Source: Clostridiales bacterium (GTDB taxonomy: Bacteria > Bacillota > Clostridia > Saccharofermentanales > Saccharofermentanaceae). Taken from it: DNA of 64,000 nt. Location of the stretch: positions 310,001 to 374,000 of the forward strand of contig JAFWMQ010000015.1 in NCBI GenBank assembly GCA_017510605.1, in the 5' to 3' direction. Under the pieces are notes generated by a model that was not told the DNA's origin, did not search any database, and was given only the letters and a program-made list of their open reading frames with translations. The position numbers and the translations under genes are program-made. Position 1 is the stretch's first letter; the number at the start of each line of letters is the position of its first letter. This document shows positions 20,419 through 30,523 of this stretch, in pieces.

Positions 20419-20438
20419 CCCTGGATATTTACCCCGGA

Positions 20439-21806
20439 TCAGCCCTGAAGTCCGTCCAGATAATTCTTAACCGTCTCAGGTGCCGGGCCGCCGATAAGGC
20501 TTCTGCCTTCAACGCAGGTCTTCAGAGATATTGCATCATAGACATCAATTTCGAATACAGGAGAGAACTCCTTGAGTTTATCGAGCGGAACTTCCAAAAG
20601 AGAGATGCCGTTCTCGATGCAGTAATGGACGAGCTTTCCGGAGATTGCGTGTGTCTCACGGAAAGGAAGGCCTTTCTTTACAAGATAGTCAGCCAGATCA
20701 GTTGCGTTGGTAAAACCACCGAGAGCGGCTGCCTCCATATTGTCCTTTCTTATGGTCATGGTCTTGATCATGCCGTTGAAAGGAGGGAGGACTGCTTTGA
20801 TCGTCTCAATGCAGTCGAACATGGCTTCCTGAACTTCCTGCATGTCCTTGTTATATGTAAGAGGAAGTCCTTTCATGATAACAAGCAGCGAAATAAGATC
20901 GCCGTATACACGGCCGGTCTTACCGCGGGTAAGCTCTGCTACGTCAGGATTCTTTTTCTGGGGCATCATGGAAGAACCGGTGGAATAAGCATCATCAAGC
21001 TCATAGAACTTAAATTCCTGTGAAGCATAGAGGATTATCTCTTCACTCATGCGCGAAAGGTGCATCATCAGGATAGAACATGCCGATGCGAATTCGATAG
21101 CAAAGTCCCTGTCAGCAACACCGTCAAGTGAGCAGAGTGTCACGCCGTTCATTCCGAGCTGCTCGGCAACAAATGCACGGTCAAGCGGATATGTGGTTCC
21201 TGCGAGAGCACCGCTGCCCAAAGGAGATATATTAGCACGTTCCTTTGCTTCATTTATACGGTCGATGTCACGCTTGAACATCTCGATATAAGCAGAGAGA
21301 TAGTGCGCATAAGTAATAGGCTGCGCTCTCTGAAGATGAGTATAGCCGGGCATGTATGTCTCAGTATTGTTTTTTGCTATATCAACCAAAGTATCGATAA
21401 GGTCGTCCAAAAGCTCGACGATCTCACCTGCTTCATCAACCATATAAAGTCTCTGGTCCAAAGCGACCTGATCATTTCTCGAACGTCCAGTATGGAGACG
21501 CTTGCCTGCGTCACCGATGCGGTTCGTAAGTTCTTCCTCAATAAACATATGGATATCTTCGGCATCGGAATCAAAAGTCAGTTTGCCGGATTCTATATCT
21601 TCCTTTATCGAAAGCAGTCCGGTCTTTATGTCTTCCGCGTCTTTTTCGGAAATAACGCCCTGTTTGGCGAGCATCTGTGAATGGGCGACCGATCCTTCAA
21701 TGTCCTGGCTGTACATCTTACAGTCGAAAGGAAGCGACGAGTTGTAATCGTTTACTTCTTTGTCCGTTGCCTTTTCAAAACGTCCTGCCCACATTTTCTT
21801 TGCCAT
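20439..21806 (-). CDS. argH: Argininosuccinate lyase
   Basis: A 455-residue fumarase/aspartase-superfamily enzyme that splits argininosuccinate into arginine and fumarate, the last step of arginine synthesis, in the cytoplasm as a tetramer. The signature GSSMMPQKKNPD is at 277-288 and contains the catalytic Ser loop. THLQRAQPITYAH (156-168) holds the general His, and HTGRSRNDQVALD (105-117) is intact. An AAGGAG precedes the ATG. It starts only 4 nt after the end of the GNAT gene, so the two are co-transcribed, separately from argG. Confidence 0.97.
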   Translation of the reverse strand: MAKKMWAGRFEKATDKEVNDYNSSLPFDCKMYSQDIEGSVAHSQMLAKQGVISEKDAEDIKTGLLSIKEDIESGKLTFDSDAEDIHMFIEEELTNRIGDAGKRLHTGRSRNDQVALDQRLYMVDEAGEIVELLDDLIDTLVDIAKNNTETYMPGYTHLQRAQPITYAHYLSAYIEMFKRDIDRINEAKERANISPLGSGALAGTTYPLDRAFVAEQLGMNGVTLCSLDGVADRDFAIEFASACSILMMHLSRMSEEIILYASQEFKFYELDDAYSTGSSMMPQKKNPDVAELTRGKTGRVYGDLISLLVIMKGLPLTYNKDMQEVQEAMFDCIETIKAVLPPFNGMIKTMTIRKDNMEAAALGGFTNATDLADYLVKKGLPFRETHAISGKLVHYCIENGISLLEVPLDKLKEFSPVFEIDVYDAISLKTCVEGRSLIGGPAPETVKNYLDGLQG

Positions 21807-21810
21807 ATGT

Positions 21811-22269
21811 TTACTCCTTAGTATATTCAGGATCGATCCTGATCATTTCTGCAAGTGCTTTGTTCCTGTAATTCAGGTCTTCACGGAGTGTAAAGCCCAT
21901 TGATTCCCAGAATGCGTTGCCGCCTTCGTTTTTCTTGAAAGCGACCAAAAGGACTTTGTTGATCCCCTCGGCTTTTAATGCATCCAGTGCTAACTCAACA
22001 AGTTTTTTCCCAATGCCGTATCTTCTGTAATCCGGTGAAACGCATGCATGCTGTATGATGCCGCGCCTGCCGTCATGACCACATAATATCACACCGATGA
22101 CTTTTTCATCGTAAACAGCAACGAATGAAGAGGAGGGATTGCGCTTTAAGTATTTTTCGATGCCTTCACGGGAATCATCCTTGTCATTAAGTCCATTTCC
22201 GCACAAAAGCCACAATTCATAGGCTTGTTCGTAATCTTCGATTGTCATCAGTCTGTATTTGATATCCAT
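21811..22269 (-). CDS. GNAT family N-acetyltransferase
   Basis: A 152-residue GCN5-type acetyltransferase. The acetyl-CoA loop QHACVSPDYRRYGIGKKLVELALDALKAEG (about 73-102) contains the R/Q-x-x-G-x-G/A pattern, followed by VLLVAFKKNEGGNAFWESMGF. The position between argG and argH recalls N-acetylglutamate synthases, and the start (MDIKYRLMTIEDYEQAYELW) is compatible with that, but it is also the shape of generic ribosomal or small-molecule acetyltransferases. I therefore give no gene symbol. It is the first gene of a two-gene unit with argH. Confidence 0.88.
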   Translation of the reverse strand: MDIKYRLMTIEDYEQAYELWLLCGNGLNDKDDSREGIEKYLKRNPSSSFVAVYDEKVIGVILCGHDGRRGIIQHACVSPDYRRYGIGKKLVELALDALKAEGINKVLLVAFKKNEGGNAFWESMGFTLREDLNYRNKALAEMIRIDPEYTKE

Positions 22270-22363
22270 TCCGGCACCTTCTTTTCTGTGTTTTTGCCTA
22301 AAATCTTACCGGCAGTTTAGATTGTGAACTGAGAGTCAGATTTAAGGGGAAATCTATTTATAC

Positions 22364-22395
22364 AAAAGGGCTGCCTCCGCTTCAGAGACAGCCCC
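22364..22395 (-). terminator. Intrinsic terminator of argG
   Basis: Read on the minus strand it is GGGGCTGTCTC, a loop, GAGGCAGCCC, then TTTT. The stem has one T-G pair. It separates argG from the GNAT-argH pair, so the latter need their own promoter, for which I see no good candidate in the 100 nt between. Confidence 0.88.
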
Positions 22396-22414
22396 AGGAA
22401 AACTCATTTAAGTA

Positions 22415-23629
22415 TCAGAGTAAACCGTTCTTCTGCTTCATCTTAGCATTAACTTTCATAGGGAGACCGAAGCAGTTGATGAATCCGCCTGCGTCAGCCT
22501 GGTTGTAAACGTCGTCAGCCTCGAAAGTAGCGATCTCGGGATCGTAGAGGGAGAAGGGTGATGTGGTGCCTGCAGGTGTGCAGTTGCCCTTGTAGAGCTT
22601 CATCTTTACTTCACCGGTAACGACTTCCTGTGTCTTGTCAACAAAAGCTGAGAGAGCCTCGCGGAGAGGGTGGAACCACTGACCGTAGTAAACGAGTTCG
22701 GAGAACTTCTGTGCTACGAGATCCTTGTAGTGGATCGTGTCACGCTCAACTGTGAGGAGCTCGAGTTCTCTATGTGCAGCAAACAGGAGTGTTCCGCCGG
22801 GTGTCTCATAAACACCGCGGCTCTTCATGCCGACAAGACGGTTCTCAACGATATCAGCAATGCCTACACCATTAGCTGCTGCTACCTTGTTGCAGTATCT
22901 CAAAAGATCAGCAGGTGAGAGCTTCTGACCGTCAACTTCAACAGGGATACCCTTCTCGAACTTGATCGTTACATATGTAGGAGTGTCAGGTGCCTTCTCA
23001 GGTGAGACCATGAGTTCAAGGATCTTATCGAGATTAGGCTCGTTAGCGGGATTCTCGAGATCCATACCTTCGTGAGAGAGGTGCCAGAGGTTCTCATCCT
23101 TGGAATAGTTGTTTTCTTTTGTAACGGGAACATCGATTCCGCGTGCCTGAGCATAGTCGATCTCTTCGTCACGTGACTTGATATCCCAGATCCTCCAGGG
23201 AGCTAAGATCTTCATGTCAGGATCAAGAGCCTTGATGGAAAGCTCGAATCTTACCTGGTCATTACCCTTACCGGTGCAGCCGTGAACGATAGTTGTGCAT
23301 CCGTTTGCATGAGCCGCCTCAACAAAGTGTTTAGCGATAACCGGACGTGCCATGGATGTACCGAGGAGATATTTTCCTTCGTAAACTGCATTAGCCTTAA
23401 GTGTAGGGAATACGAAGTCTGAAACGAATTCTTCAGAAATATCCTCTATTATGCACTTGATAGCGCCGCACTTAAGAGCCTTCTTTTCGAGATAGTCGTG
23501 ATCAACGCCTACGCCGACTTCACCGCAGTAAGCAACTACTTCACAGTCATAGTGCTCAAGAAGCCACGGGATAATGATAGAAGTATCAAGTCCGCCTGAA
23601 TAAGCCAGTAAGAATTTTTCTTTTGCCAT
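22415..23629 (-). CDS. argG: Argininosuccinate synthase
   Basis: A 404-residue enzyme that joins citrulline and aspartate using ATP to give argininosuccinate. The pyrophosphatase P-loop AYSGGLDTS is at residues 9-17, and [13 protein letters not shown] and [14 protein letters not shown] are the usual substrate-binding segments. GGAGGTGCC sits just upstream of the ATG. It is expressed from its own promoter (23683-23711) overlapped by tandem ARG-type boxes, and ends at its own terminator. Confidence 0.97.
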   Translation of the reverse strand: MAKEKFLLAYSGGLDTSIIIPWLLEHYDCEVVAYCGEVGVGVDHDYLEKKALKCGAIKCIIEDISEEFVSDFVFPTLKANAVYEGKYLLGTSMARPVIAKHFVEAAHANGCTTIVHGCTGKGNDQVRFELSIKALDPDMKILAPWRIWDIKSRDEEIDYAQARGIDVPVTKENNYSKDENLWHLSHEGMDLENPANEPNLDKILELMVSPEKAPDTPTYVTIKFEKGIPVEVDGQKLSPADLLRYCNKVAAANGVGIADIVENRLVGMKSRGVYETPGGTLLFAAHRELELLTVERDTIHYKDLVAQKFSELVYYGQWFHPLREALSAFVDKTQEVVTGEVKMKLYKGNCTPAGTTSPFSLYDPEIATFEADDVYNQADAGGFINCFGLPMKVNAKMKQKNGLL

Positions 23630-23644
23630 AAGGCACCTCCAATT

Positions 23645-23683
23645 TATGAATATTTATGCATAACTTTGTATAAACTTTGCATA
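23645..23683. promoter_or_regulatory. Tandem ARG boxes (ArgR/AhrC operator)
   Basis: TATGAATATTTATGCATA at 23645-23662 matches the ARG-box pattern TNTGAATWWWWATTCANA with one change. A second, weaker site at about 23666-23683 (right half TTTGCATA clear, left half shifted by a base) follows after about 3 bp, the normal spacing for a tandem operator. Together they cover the argG transcription start and touch the -10, which suits arginine-dependent repression. Confidence 0.8.
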
Positions 23684-23711
23684 TCATACACTTGAGTATG
23701 ATCGAAGTCAA
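23683..23711 (-). promoter_or_regulatory. argG promoter
   Basis: On the minus strand TTGACT (23706-23711) and TATGAT (23683-23688) are spaced by 17 bp. The predicted start near 23676 lies inside the ARG-box pair. Confidence 0.82.
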
Positions 23712-23794
23712 CAAGAAGATTTTAATAACGGCGCTTTAATAAAACAAGTAAGAAAAATATATGATTTTTTGTGCATGTTTTTTTACCTTCCATT

Positions 23795-23823
23795 TTGTAA
23801 AAATACTGCCTATTGTATAAAAT
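23795..23823 (+). promoter_or_regulatory. Possible promoter of the class IV aminotransferase gene
   Basis: TTGTAA (23795-23800) and TAAAAT (23818-23823) are 17 bp apart and point towards the aminotransferase gene, with AAGGGG (23857-23862) downstream. Both boxes are imperfect and the region is AT-rich, so chance resemblance is possible. Confidence 0.5.
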
Positions 23824-23875
23824 CATATATGGCATTATATGCAATCATTTATTCTCAAGGGGCTTTGTGATACTG

Positions 23876-24739
23876 ATGGCTTATCCGTTGATGGAACATC
23901 TGACCGGTAAAGGATTTTTATATTGCGGAAAGTATTACAGAGTAAATTCCGAACTGACCCGGTCACTTCAAAAACCAGTTGAGATCAAGACATATTATGA
24001 GACCATCCGTGTAAGGGACGGTGTTCTTTTATTCGCCGAAGATCATTTGGCAAGACTTGTAAGATCCGTTAAAGGATTGGAGAACTTCCCGGTTGATACT
24101 GCCAGGATCTTATCTGAAGCTTACAGTCTGATCGATATGGATAAAGTAAATGACGGTTCCATAAGGATCGTCCTTACAACAGAGAGCCTGCTTATACATC
24201 AGGCTGATATTACGATTCCGGGAATTGATCTTTTCGAAAACGGTATTAATACAAGTCTTCTTAATTGGGAAAGAAAAACACCTAATCTGAAGATATTCAG
24301 GGGAGACTATAAGACCACTGTTAATGAGAAGTTCAAAGAGGCCAATTCGCACGGTCTTCCATTTGAGCTGGTCCTTGCGGATAACGAAGGCAGGCTCTAT
24401 GAAGGTTCAATGTCTAACCTGTTCATTATAATGGACGGTCAGGTCTATTCTGCTCCTGATGACAAAATCCTCATCGGTATTACGAGGAAGAGGGTTATTG
24501 AAGCCCTTAAACGTTCAGGTCTTGAACTTAAGACCGGAATGTTTAAGCCTGAAGAGCTTGATCCTGCGTCTGATGCTGTGTTTGTCAGCAGTACGCCTTT
24601 TGATATTCTGCCTGTAAGGTATATCGACGATTACGAATTCAAATCATCTGATAATGACATATTGAAGATGATCTCAGGGATGTATCAGGAATATACATCC
24701 GAATACATATACGGTGCCAAGCGCGCTCTTAACGGATAA
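23876..24739 (+). CDS. Class IV PLP-dependent aminotransferase
   Basis: A 287-residue fold-type IV enzyme (BCAT / D-amino-acid aminotransferase / aminodeoxychorismate lyase group). ETIRVRDGVLLFAEDHLARL (42-61) is the typical N-terminal motif, the PLP lysine is probably Lys146 in GDYKTTVN, and LYEGSMSNLFI holds the cofactor-binding Glu. The exact substrate is not clear; the sequence is short of the longer branched-chain enzymes. The start is uncertain: GTG at 23867 lies 4 nt after AAGGGG and ATG at 23876 lies 13 nt after. I list the ATG. htpG follows 19 nt downstream. Confidence 0.85.
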   Translation: MAYPLMEHLTGKGFLYCGKYYRVNSELTRSLQKPVEIKTYYETIRVRDGVLLFAEDHLARLVRSVKGLENFPVDTARILSEAYSLIDMDKVNDGSIRIVLTTESLLIHQADITIPGIDLFENGINTSLLNWERKTPNLKIFRGDYKTTVNEKFKEANSHGLPFELVLADNEGRLYEGSMSNLFIIMDGQVYSAPDDKILIGITRKRVIEALKRSGLELKTGMFKPEELDPASDAVFVSSTPFDILPVRYIDDYEFKSSDNDILKMISGMYQEYTSEYIYGAKRALNG

Positions 24740-24758
24740 TTATTTGGAGGTGGTATAA

Positions 24759-26687
24759 ATGGAAGCAAAATCAGGAAAGATATCGGTTACGACCGAGAAT
24801 ATTTTTCCGGTTATCAGGCAATGGCTCTATGAAGATAAGGATATCTTCGTAAGAGAACTCGTATCTAACTGTGCGGATGCGATTGCAAAGCACAGAAGGC
24901 TTGTCGAGCTTGGAAAGGCTGAGAAGGAGCCTGATAAAGAAGAGTACTCGATAAGGGTCGTTTACGATGACGATAATAAGACGATCTCTTTTGAGGATAA
25001 CGGCATCGGCATGACTGAGAACGAGGTCGAGAAATACATCAATCAGATTGCTTTCTCGGGTGCTTTGGATTTTGTTACCAAATATCAGCAGGAATCAACG
25101 GATAAGACCGGAATCATCGGTCATTTTGGATTGGGTTTCTATTCTGCATTTATGGTTGCAGATGAAGTTACGATCGATACTAAGAGTTTCATGGAAGATT
25201 CCGAACCTGTCATCTGGAAATCCAATGACGGTATGGATTTTGAGATCCTTCCTTCCGGGAAAAAGACAAGAGGTACTGTCATTACCCTTAAGCTTTCTGA
25301 AGATGCAATCAAGATCTTCGATTCGGCCACGCTCAGGATGACGATCCGCAAGTATTGTTATTTCGCTCCTGCAGATATCTATTTTGTTGATACAAAGTCT
25401 GACAGGCTTCATGAAGAGAATGAAGAGAAACGCAGGAAAGAAGCAGAGGAGAAGGGCGAGACTTTCACACCTACACCTGTGTCTTACGTTCCGGTCAACA
25501 ACAAATCCCCTCTTTGGACAAAGAAGCCTTCTGAATGCACGGAATCCGAATATAAACAGTTCTATCACAGTGTATTTAATGACGGAAGGGATCCTCTGTT
25601 CTGGATACACCTGAACATGGATTATCCGTTTACTTTGCAGGGAATCCTTTATTTCCCGAAAACCGATAACATCTACCAGTCACTCGAAGGCAGGATTAAG
25701 ATCTATAATCACCAGATCTTCGTAGCCGATAACATCGAAGAGATCATACCTGATTTCTTATTCCTACTTCAGGGATGCCTTGACTGTTCCGATCTCCCGC
25801 TTAACGTATCACGTTCCGCATTACAGCAGGATGAATACGTAAAGAAGCTTTCGGGACACATCATCAAGAAAGTTTCAGATAAGCTGAACGAACTCTTCAA
25901 GAAGCAGAGAGAAGATTTCGAGAAGTACTGGTCTGACATTTCCGTATTTGTTAAGTACGGCATGATGAAGGAAGAGAAGTTCTACGAGAAGGTTGAAGGC
26001 ATCTGCCTTTATAAGACTGTTGATAATGCATTCAAGACTTTGGAAGAACTTACAGCTGAAGATAAGAAGACCATTAGATATACGACAGATCCCAAAGCCC
26101 AGGCTGCTTATGTTGAGATGAGCAAGAATGACGGTTTTGAAGTTGTCATCATGGACGAAGAGATAGACAATAATTTCATGTCCTATATGGAAATGAAAAA
26201 GCCTGATTATAAGTTCAAGAGAGTCGACTCCGAACTCTCGGGTAAGGAATCTGATGAAGAGACCAAGAACAAGCTTAAGGACTTTTTCAGGAGTGCCGTA
26301 GGCGATGAGAAGCTTATTGTTTTCGCGCAGGAGATGGGAAAAGACAATCTCCCCGCCCTTATTCGCGAAGCCGAGCACAACAGAAGAATGAAGGAAATGC
26401 GCGCACAGTATGAGAGAATGATGTCAGCAATGGGAACAATGACTGAAGAACAACTCGCTGATATGTTCCCTGAGACTGAAGAGCTTGTCGTTAATACTGA
26501 CAGCCCGCTGATAACAAAGCTCGAAGCACTTGAATCTATGGGGACAAAGAAGGAAGAGGCTGACCGTCTGGCACAGCATATCTATGATCAGGCAAAACTT
26601 GCACACGGCTCTCTCGACAGCGCAGGGCTTGAGAGATTCCTGAAATACAACACTGAACTGCTCTCAAGGAGCGCTGATAACCTGTAA
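24759..26687 (+). CDS. htpG: Chaperone protein HtpG (Hsp90 family)
   Basis: A 642-residue cytoplasmic ATP-dependent chaperone. The GHKL ATP-binding motifs are present: ELVSNCADAI at 33-42, DNGIGM at 80-85 and GHFGLGFYSAF at 121-131. The middle-domain NVSRSALQQ segment has the Arg that contacts ATP. There is no MEEVD tail, as expected for a bacterial Hsp90. GGAGGTGG precedes the ATG. It is followed by purL after 23 nt. Confidence 0.97.
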   Translation: MEAKSGKISVTTENIFPVIRQWLYEDKDIFVRELVSNCADAIAKHRRLVELGKAEKEPDKEEYSIRVVYDDDNKTISFEDNGIGMTENEVEKYINQIAFSGALDFVTKYQQESTDKTGIIGHFGLGFYSAFMVADEVTIDTKSFMEDSEPVIWKSNDGMDFEILPSGKKTRGTVITLKLSEDAIKIFDSATLRMTIRKYCYFAPADIYFVDTKSDRLHEENEEKRRKEAEEKGETFTPTPVSYVPVNNKSPLWTKKPSECTESEYKQFYHSVFNDGRDPLFWIHLNMDYPFTLQGILYFPKTDNIYQSLEGRIKIYNHQIFVADNIEEIIPDFLFLLQGCLDCSDLPLNVSRSALQQDEYVKKLSGHIIKKVSDKLNELFKKQREDFEKYWSDISVFVKYGMMKEEKFYEKVEGICLYKTVDNAFKTLEELTAEDKKTIRYTTDPKAQAAYVEMSKNDGFEVVIMDEEIDNNFMSYMEMKKPDYKFKRVDSELSGKESDEETKNKLKDFFRSAVGDEKLIVFAQEMGKDNLPALIREAEHNRRMKEMRAQYERMMSAMGTMTEEQLADMFPETEELVVNTDSPLITKLEALESMGTKKEEADRLAQHIYDQAKLAHGSLDSAGLERFLKYNTELLSRSADNL

Positions 26688-26710
26688 TTAATTTCACAAG
26701 GAGAAACCTT

Positions 26711-29700
26711 ATGAACGAGAATGATGTAAGACGAGTACTGTCAGAAAAGAAAGAAGGATTCAATGTTGAAGCAGGCGGAATACTTCATGACGTTAAATAC
26801 GATCTGAACGTATCCGGTATCGATAAAGTTCGTGTTATCAACCGTTATGACGTATCCGGCGTTACTGACGAAGAATATGATAATGCGAAAAAAGTCGTCT
26901 TCAGCGAACCGCCGGTAGATATACTCTACGATGAGACGGTTGATCTTAATGACGCAGCATATGTTCTGATCATTGAATCACTTCCCGGTCAATACGATCA
27001 GAGAGCAGATTCGGCTGCTCAGTGCATCCAGTTTATGACCGCAAAGGAAAGACCTATCGTAAAGTGCGCTAAGATCGTTGCTTTCTATGGTTCTGTTTCC
27101 GATGAAGAGAAAGAGAAGATCAAGAGCTATCTCATTAACCCTGTTGAAGCCCGTGAAGCATCTGCAGAAAAACCCCAGACACTTATTGATAAATATGATA
27201 TTCCTACAACTGTTGCTGATGTTGCCGGCTTTCTTGATATGTCTGATGAAGATCTTGAATCTCTCAGGAAATCGATGGGCTTGGCAATGAGCTTTGCGGA
27301 TATAAAGTTTGTTCAGGACTTCTTCAAAGAACAGGGAAGAGTACCTACAGTTACTGAGATCCGTGTTCTCGATACATATTGGTCTGATCACTGCCGTCAT
27401 ACAACATTCCTTACAAATCTTACAGACATAAAGTTTGAAGGCGATGATGAACTTACGGCTGAGATCCGTGAAACATATACGGATTACCTTGCAACAAGAG
27501 AAGATGTCTATGGCGAGCGCATCTCACAAAAACCGATCTGCCTTATGGACATTGGAACTATCGCTGGAAAGAAGCTTAAGAAAGACGGAAAACTTGCAGA
27601 TTTAGATGAGTCCGAAGAGATCAATGCATGCTCCATTAAGGTCAGGATCGAAGTTGACGGCAAGCCTGAAGATTATATCTTCATGTTCAAGAATGAGACT
27701 CATAATCATCCTACTGAGATCGAACCTTTCGGCGGTGCCGCAACATGTTTGGGTGGTGCTATAAGAGATCCGCTCTCCGGTAGATCTTATGTATATCAGG
27801 CAATGAGAGTTACAGGTGCCGGTGATCCGACTGTACCTGTTGAATTAACACTTAAAGGCAAGCTCTCACAGAAGAAACTCTGCCGTACGGCTGCTGCAGG
27901 TTATTCTTCATATGGTAACCAGATCGGTCTTGCAACAGGCCTTGTTGATGAGATTTATCATCCCGGTTATATTGCAAAGAGAATGGAGATCGGTGCGGTT
28001 GTAGGTGCAGCTCCTGCATCTAATATCGTAAGGGAAAGGCCTCAGGCAGGTGATATAGTTGTTCTCCTTGGCGGAAGAACAGGACGTGACGGAATCGGTG
28101 GAGCAACAGGTTCATCAAAAGCTCACGATACACAGTCCGTTGTTACCTGCGGATCCGAAGTACAGAAGGGTAATCCTCCTACTGAAAGAAAACTTCAGAG
28201 ACTTTTCAGAGATCCCGAAGTTACAAGACTCATCATCAGATGTAATGACTTCGGCGCTGGCGGTGTTTCTGTTGCAATCGGCGAGCTCGCTGCAGGTCTT
28301 AAGATCAACCTTGACGCAGTCCCGAAGAAATATGACGGTCTTGACGGTACAGAGATAGCTATCTCCGAGTCACAGGAGAGAATGGCTGTTGTAGTACATC
28401 CTGCTGACCTTGATAAGTTCATGGCAGCTGCTGCCAAGGAAAACCTTGAAGCAACTGTTGTTGCAGAAGTAACGGAAGAGCCCATCATGAAGATGGTCTG
28501 GAACGGTGCTACTATCGTTAATCTTCCCAGAAGCTTTATCGATACTAACGGTGCTACACAATACGCAAAAGCAGACGTAGTTCCCCAGGGTGCAGGAGAA
28601 TTCCTTGATACACCTGCAAGCGGGTTTGTTGAAGGAAACTTTGCTGACAGCCTTAAGGGTGTTCTCAATTCTTTGGATGGCGCTTCCAGAAAAGGTTTGA
28701 TCCAACGATTCGACTCTTCTATCGGCGCTGCTACTGTAGTTTGGCCTTACGGCGGAAAGATGCAGAATTCACCCGAGGAAGGTATGGCTGCCAAGATACC
28801 GCTCGATAAAGGAACAACACATGACTGCTCTGTAATGACCTATGGTTTCGATCCTTACTACATGGAATGGAATCCTTATGCAGGCGCTTATCATTCAGTT
28901 GTAGAATCACTTCTCAAACTCCTAGCAATGGGTGTGGATCCTTTGAAAGCCAGACTTACTTTCCAGGAATATTTCGAGAGAATGGGAAGCAATGAGTCAT
29001 GGGGCAAGCCTCTTTCAGCACTTCTTGGCGCTTACAGGGCACAGCTCGATTTTGGTACTGCAGCTATCGGCGGTAAGGACTCAATGTCCGGAACATTTAA
29101 CGACATCCATGTACCTCCGACGCTCGTAAGTTTCGCCGTCGGTATGTCCACAACAGATAAGATTATCACTGCCACACTTACAGGAAAGGGCCAGAAACTC
29201 TATCTCATCAAGTGTGCAAGAGACGGCAAGGGTTCATACAAGAAGGATCACGTCCTCCGTGTAATTAAGGCTGTTAAGGAACTGCTCGACCGTGGTGAGA
29301 TAAAGAATGCAGCAGTTGTAAAGAGTGCAGGTGTCGCAGCAAGAGTTGCCCAGATGTGCTTTGGTAACAAGCTCGGATTCGATTTCTCAGATAAGCTCTC
29401 TGAAGCTGATCTCTTTTCCAAGTCACTGGCTTCCATAATCGTAGCTATCCCTTCAGACGGCAATGCCGTTGATAAGGTCGAGATGGCAGGCGGTAAATAC
29501 TTAGGTACAACAAATGATACCGGCGATTTCACTTATGCGGGTGCTTCACTTTCAGGCAAAGACGCGCTTGAAGCTTTCGAAGGCAAGCTCGAAAGGATCT
29601 TCCCGACAGTCGCAAAGTCAGCCGATATGCCTTTCGAGATCGAAATGTATACTGACGGCAAACCTTCCAAGGCTGCTCCCGGAGTTCTTAAGGGTGCTAA

Positions 29701-30496
29701 GCCGAAGGTTATAATCCCCGTTTTCCCGGGCAACAACTGCGAGATCGACTCTGCAAGAGCTTTCGAGAGAGCCGGAGCTGAAGCTGAAGTATTTGTTATC
29801 AGGAACAGAAATCAGAACGATATCAATGAATCATTCGCCGAGCTCGCTTCCAAGATCCGTGAATCCAATATCATGATGATTCCGGGCGGTTTCTCCGCGG
29901 GTGATGAACCTGAAGGTTCAGGTAAGTTCATCACAGCTTCCTTGAGAAACAGCGGCATTGCAGATGCAATTTCCGATCTCCTTGATAACAGAGACGGTCT
30001 TGCACTTGGTATCTGCAACGGCTTCCAGGCATTGATCAAGTTAGGTCTCGTACCTTTCGGCAAAATCTGCGACATGACACCTGACAGCCCTACTCTTACA
30101 TTCAACAACATCGGCAGACACCAGAATAAGTATGCAAGAACTAAGATCATGACCAACAAGAGCCCCTGGCTTATGCTTACTAATCCTGGTGAGATATACG
30201 AGATCCCTGTATCTCATGGTGAAGGTAAGTTCGCAGCATCTGAAGAGTTCGTAAAAAAGCTTGCAGCAAACGGCCAGATCGCCACATGCTATGTTGATCT
30301 TGACGGCAATTATGCAGCTGACACAGAATTCAACCCCAATGGTTCCATCTGTGCTATCGAAGGTATCCTGTCACCCGACGGAAGAGTTCTCGGTAAGATG
30401 TGTCATACCGAAAGATATGAATCCGATCTCACAAAGAACATTCCCGGTAATAAATACCAAAAGATCTTTGAATCAGGTGTAGCATACTTCCTGTAA
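26711..30496 (+). CDS. purL: Phosphoribosylformylglycinamidine synthase, single chain
   Basis: A 1261-residue enzyme that converts FGAR, glutamine and ATP to FGAM (purine synthesis, step 4). The synthase half contains DTYWSDHCRHTTF, ETHNHPTEIEPFGGAATC and later the second metal/ATP lobes (TAAIGGKDSMSGTF). The C-terminal glutaminase domain starts about residue 990 (PVFPGNNCEIDSARAFERAGAE); its nucleophile is Cys1102 in GICNGFQ and the His/Glu pair lies in CHTERYE at about 1232-1234. The length and layout match the clostridial single-chain clade rather than the PurLQS type. No other pur genes are adjacent. Confidence 0.97.
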   Translation: MNENDVRRVLSEKKEGFNVEAGGILHDVKYDLNVSGIDKVRVINRYDVSGVTDEEYDNAKKVVFSEPPVDILYDETVDLNDAAYVLIIESLPGQYDQRADSAAQCIQFMTAKERPIVKCAKIVAFYGSVSDEEKEKIKSYLINPVEAREASAEKPQTLIDKYDIPTTVADVAGFLDMSDEDLESLRKSMGLAMSFADIKFVQDFFKEQGRVPTVTEIRVLDTYWSDHCRHTTFLTNLTDIKFEGDDELTAEIRETYTDYLATREDVYGERISQKPICLMDIGTIAGKKLKKDGKLADLDESEEINACSIKVRIEVDGKPEDYIFMFKNETHNHPTEIEPFGGAATCLGGAIRDPLSGRSYVYQAMRVTGAGDPTVPVELTLKGKLSQKKLCRTAAAGYSSYGNQIGLATGLVDEIYHPGYIAKRMEIGAVVGAAPASNIVRERPQAGDIVVLLGGRTGRDGIGGATGSSKAHDTQSVVTCGSEVQKGNPPTERKLQRLFRDPEVTRLIIRCNDFGAGGVSVAIGELAAGLKINLDAVPKKYDGLDGTEIAISESQERMAVVVHPADLDKFMAAAAKENLEATVVAEVTEEPIMKMVWNGATIVNLPRSFIDTNGATQYAKADVVPQGAGEFLDTPASGFVEGNFADSLKGVLNSLDGASRKGLIQRFDSSIGAATVVWPYGGKMQNSPEEGMAAKIPLDKGTTHDCSVMTYGFDPYYMEWNPYAGAYHSVVESLLKLLAMGVDPLKARLTFQEYFERMGSNESWGKPLSALLGAYRAQLDFGTAAIGGKDSMSGTFNDIHVPPTLVSFAVGMSTTDKIITATLTGKGQKLYLIKCARDGKGSYKKDHVLRVIKAVKELLDRGEIKNAAVVKSAGVAARVAQMCFGNKLGFDFSDKLSEADLFSKSLASIIVAIPSDGNAVDKVEMAGGKYLGTTNDTGDFTYAGASLSGKDALEAFEGKLERIFPTVAKSADMPFEIEMYTDGKPSKAAPGVLKGAKPKVIIPVFPGNNCEIDSARAFERAGAEAEVFVIRNRNQNDINESFAELASKIRESNIMMIPGGFSAGDEPEGSGKFITASLRNSGIADAISDLLDNRDGLALGICNGFQALIKLGLVPFGKICDMTPDSPTLTFNNIGRHQNKYARTKIMTNKSPWLMLTNPGEIYEIPVSHGEGKFAASEEFVKKLAANGQIATCYVDLDGNYAADTEFNPNGSICAIEGILSPDGRVLGKMCHTERYESDLTKNIPGNKYQKIFESGVAYFL

Positions 30497-30523
30497 TAAT
30501 TTCAGGTAATAACTGCTTACTAA

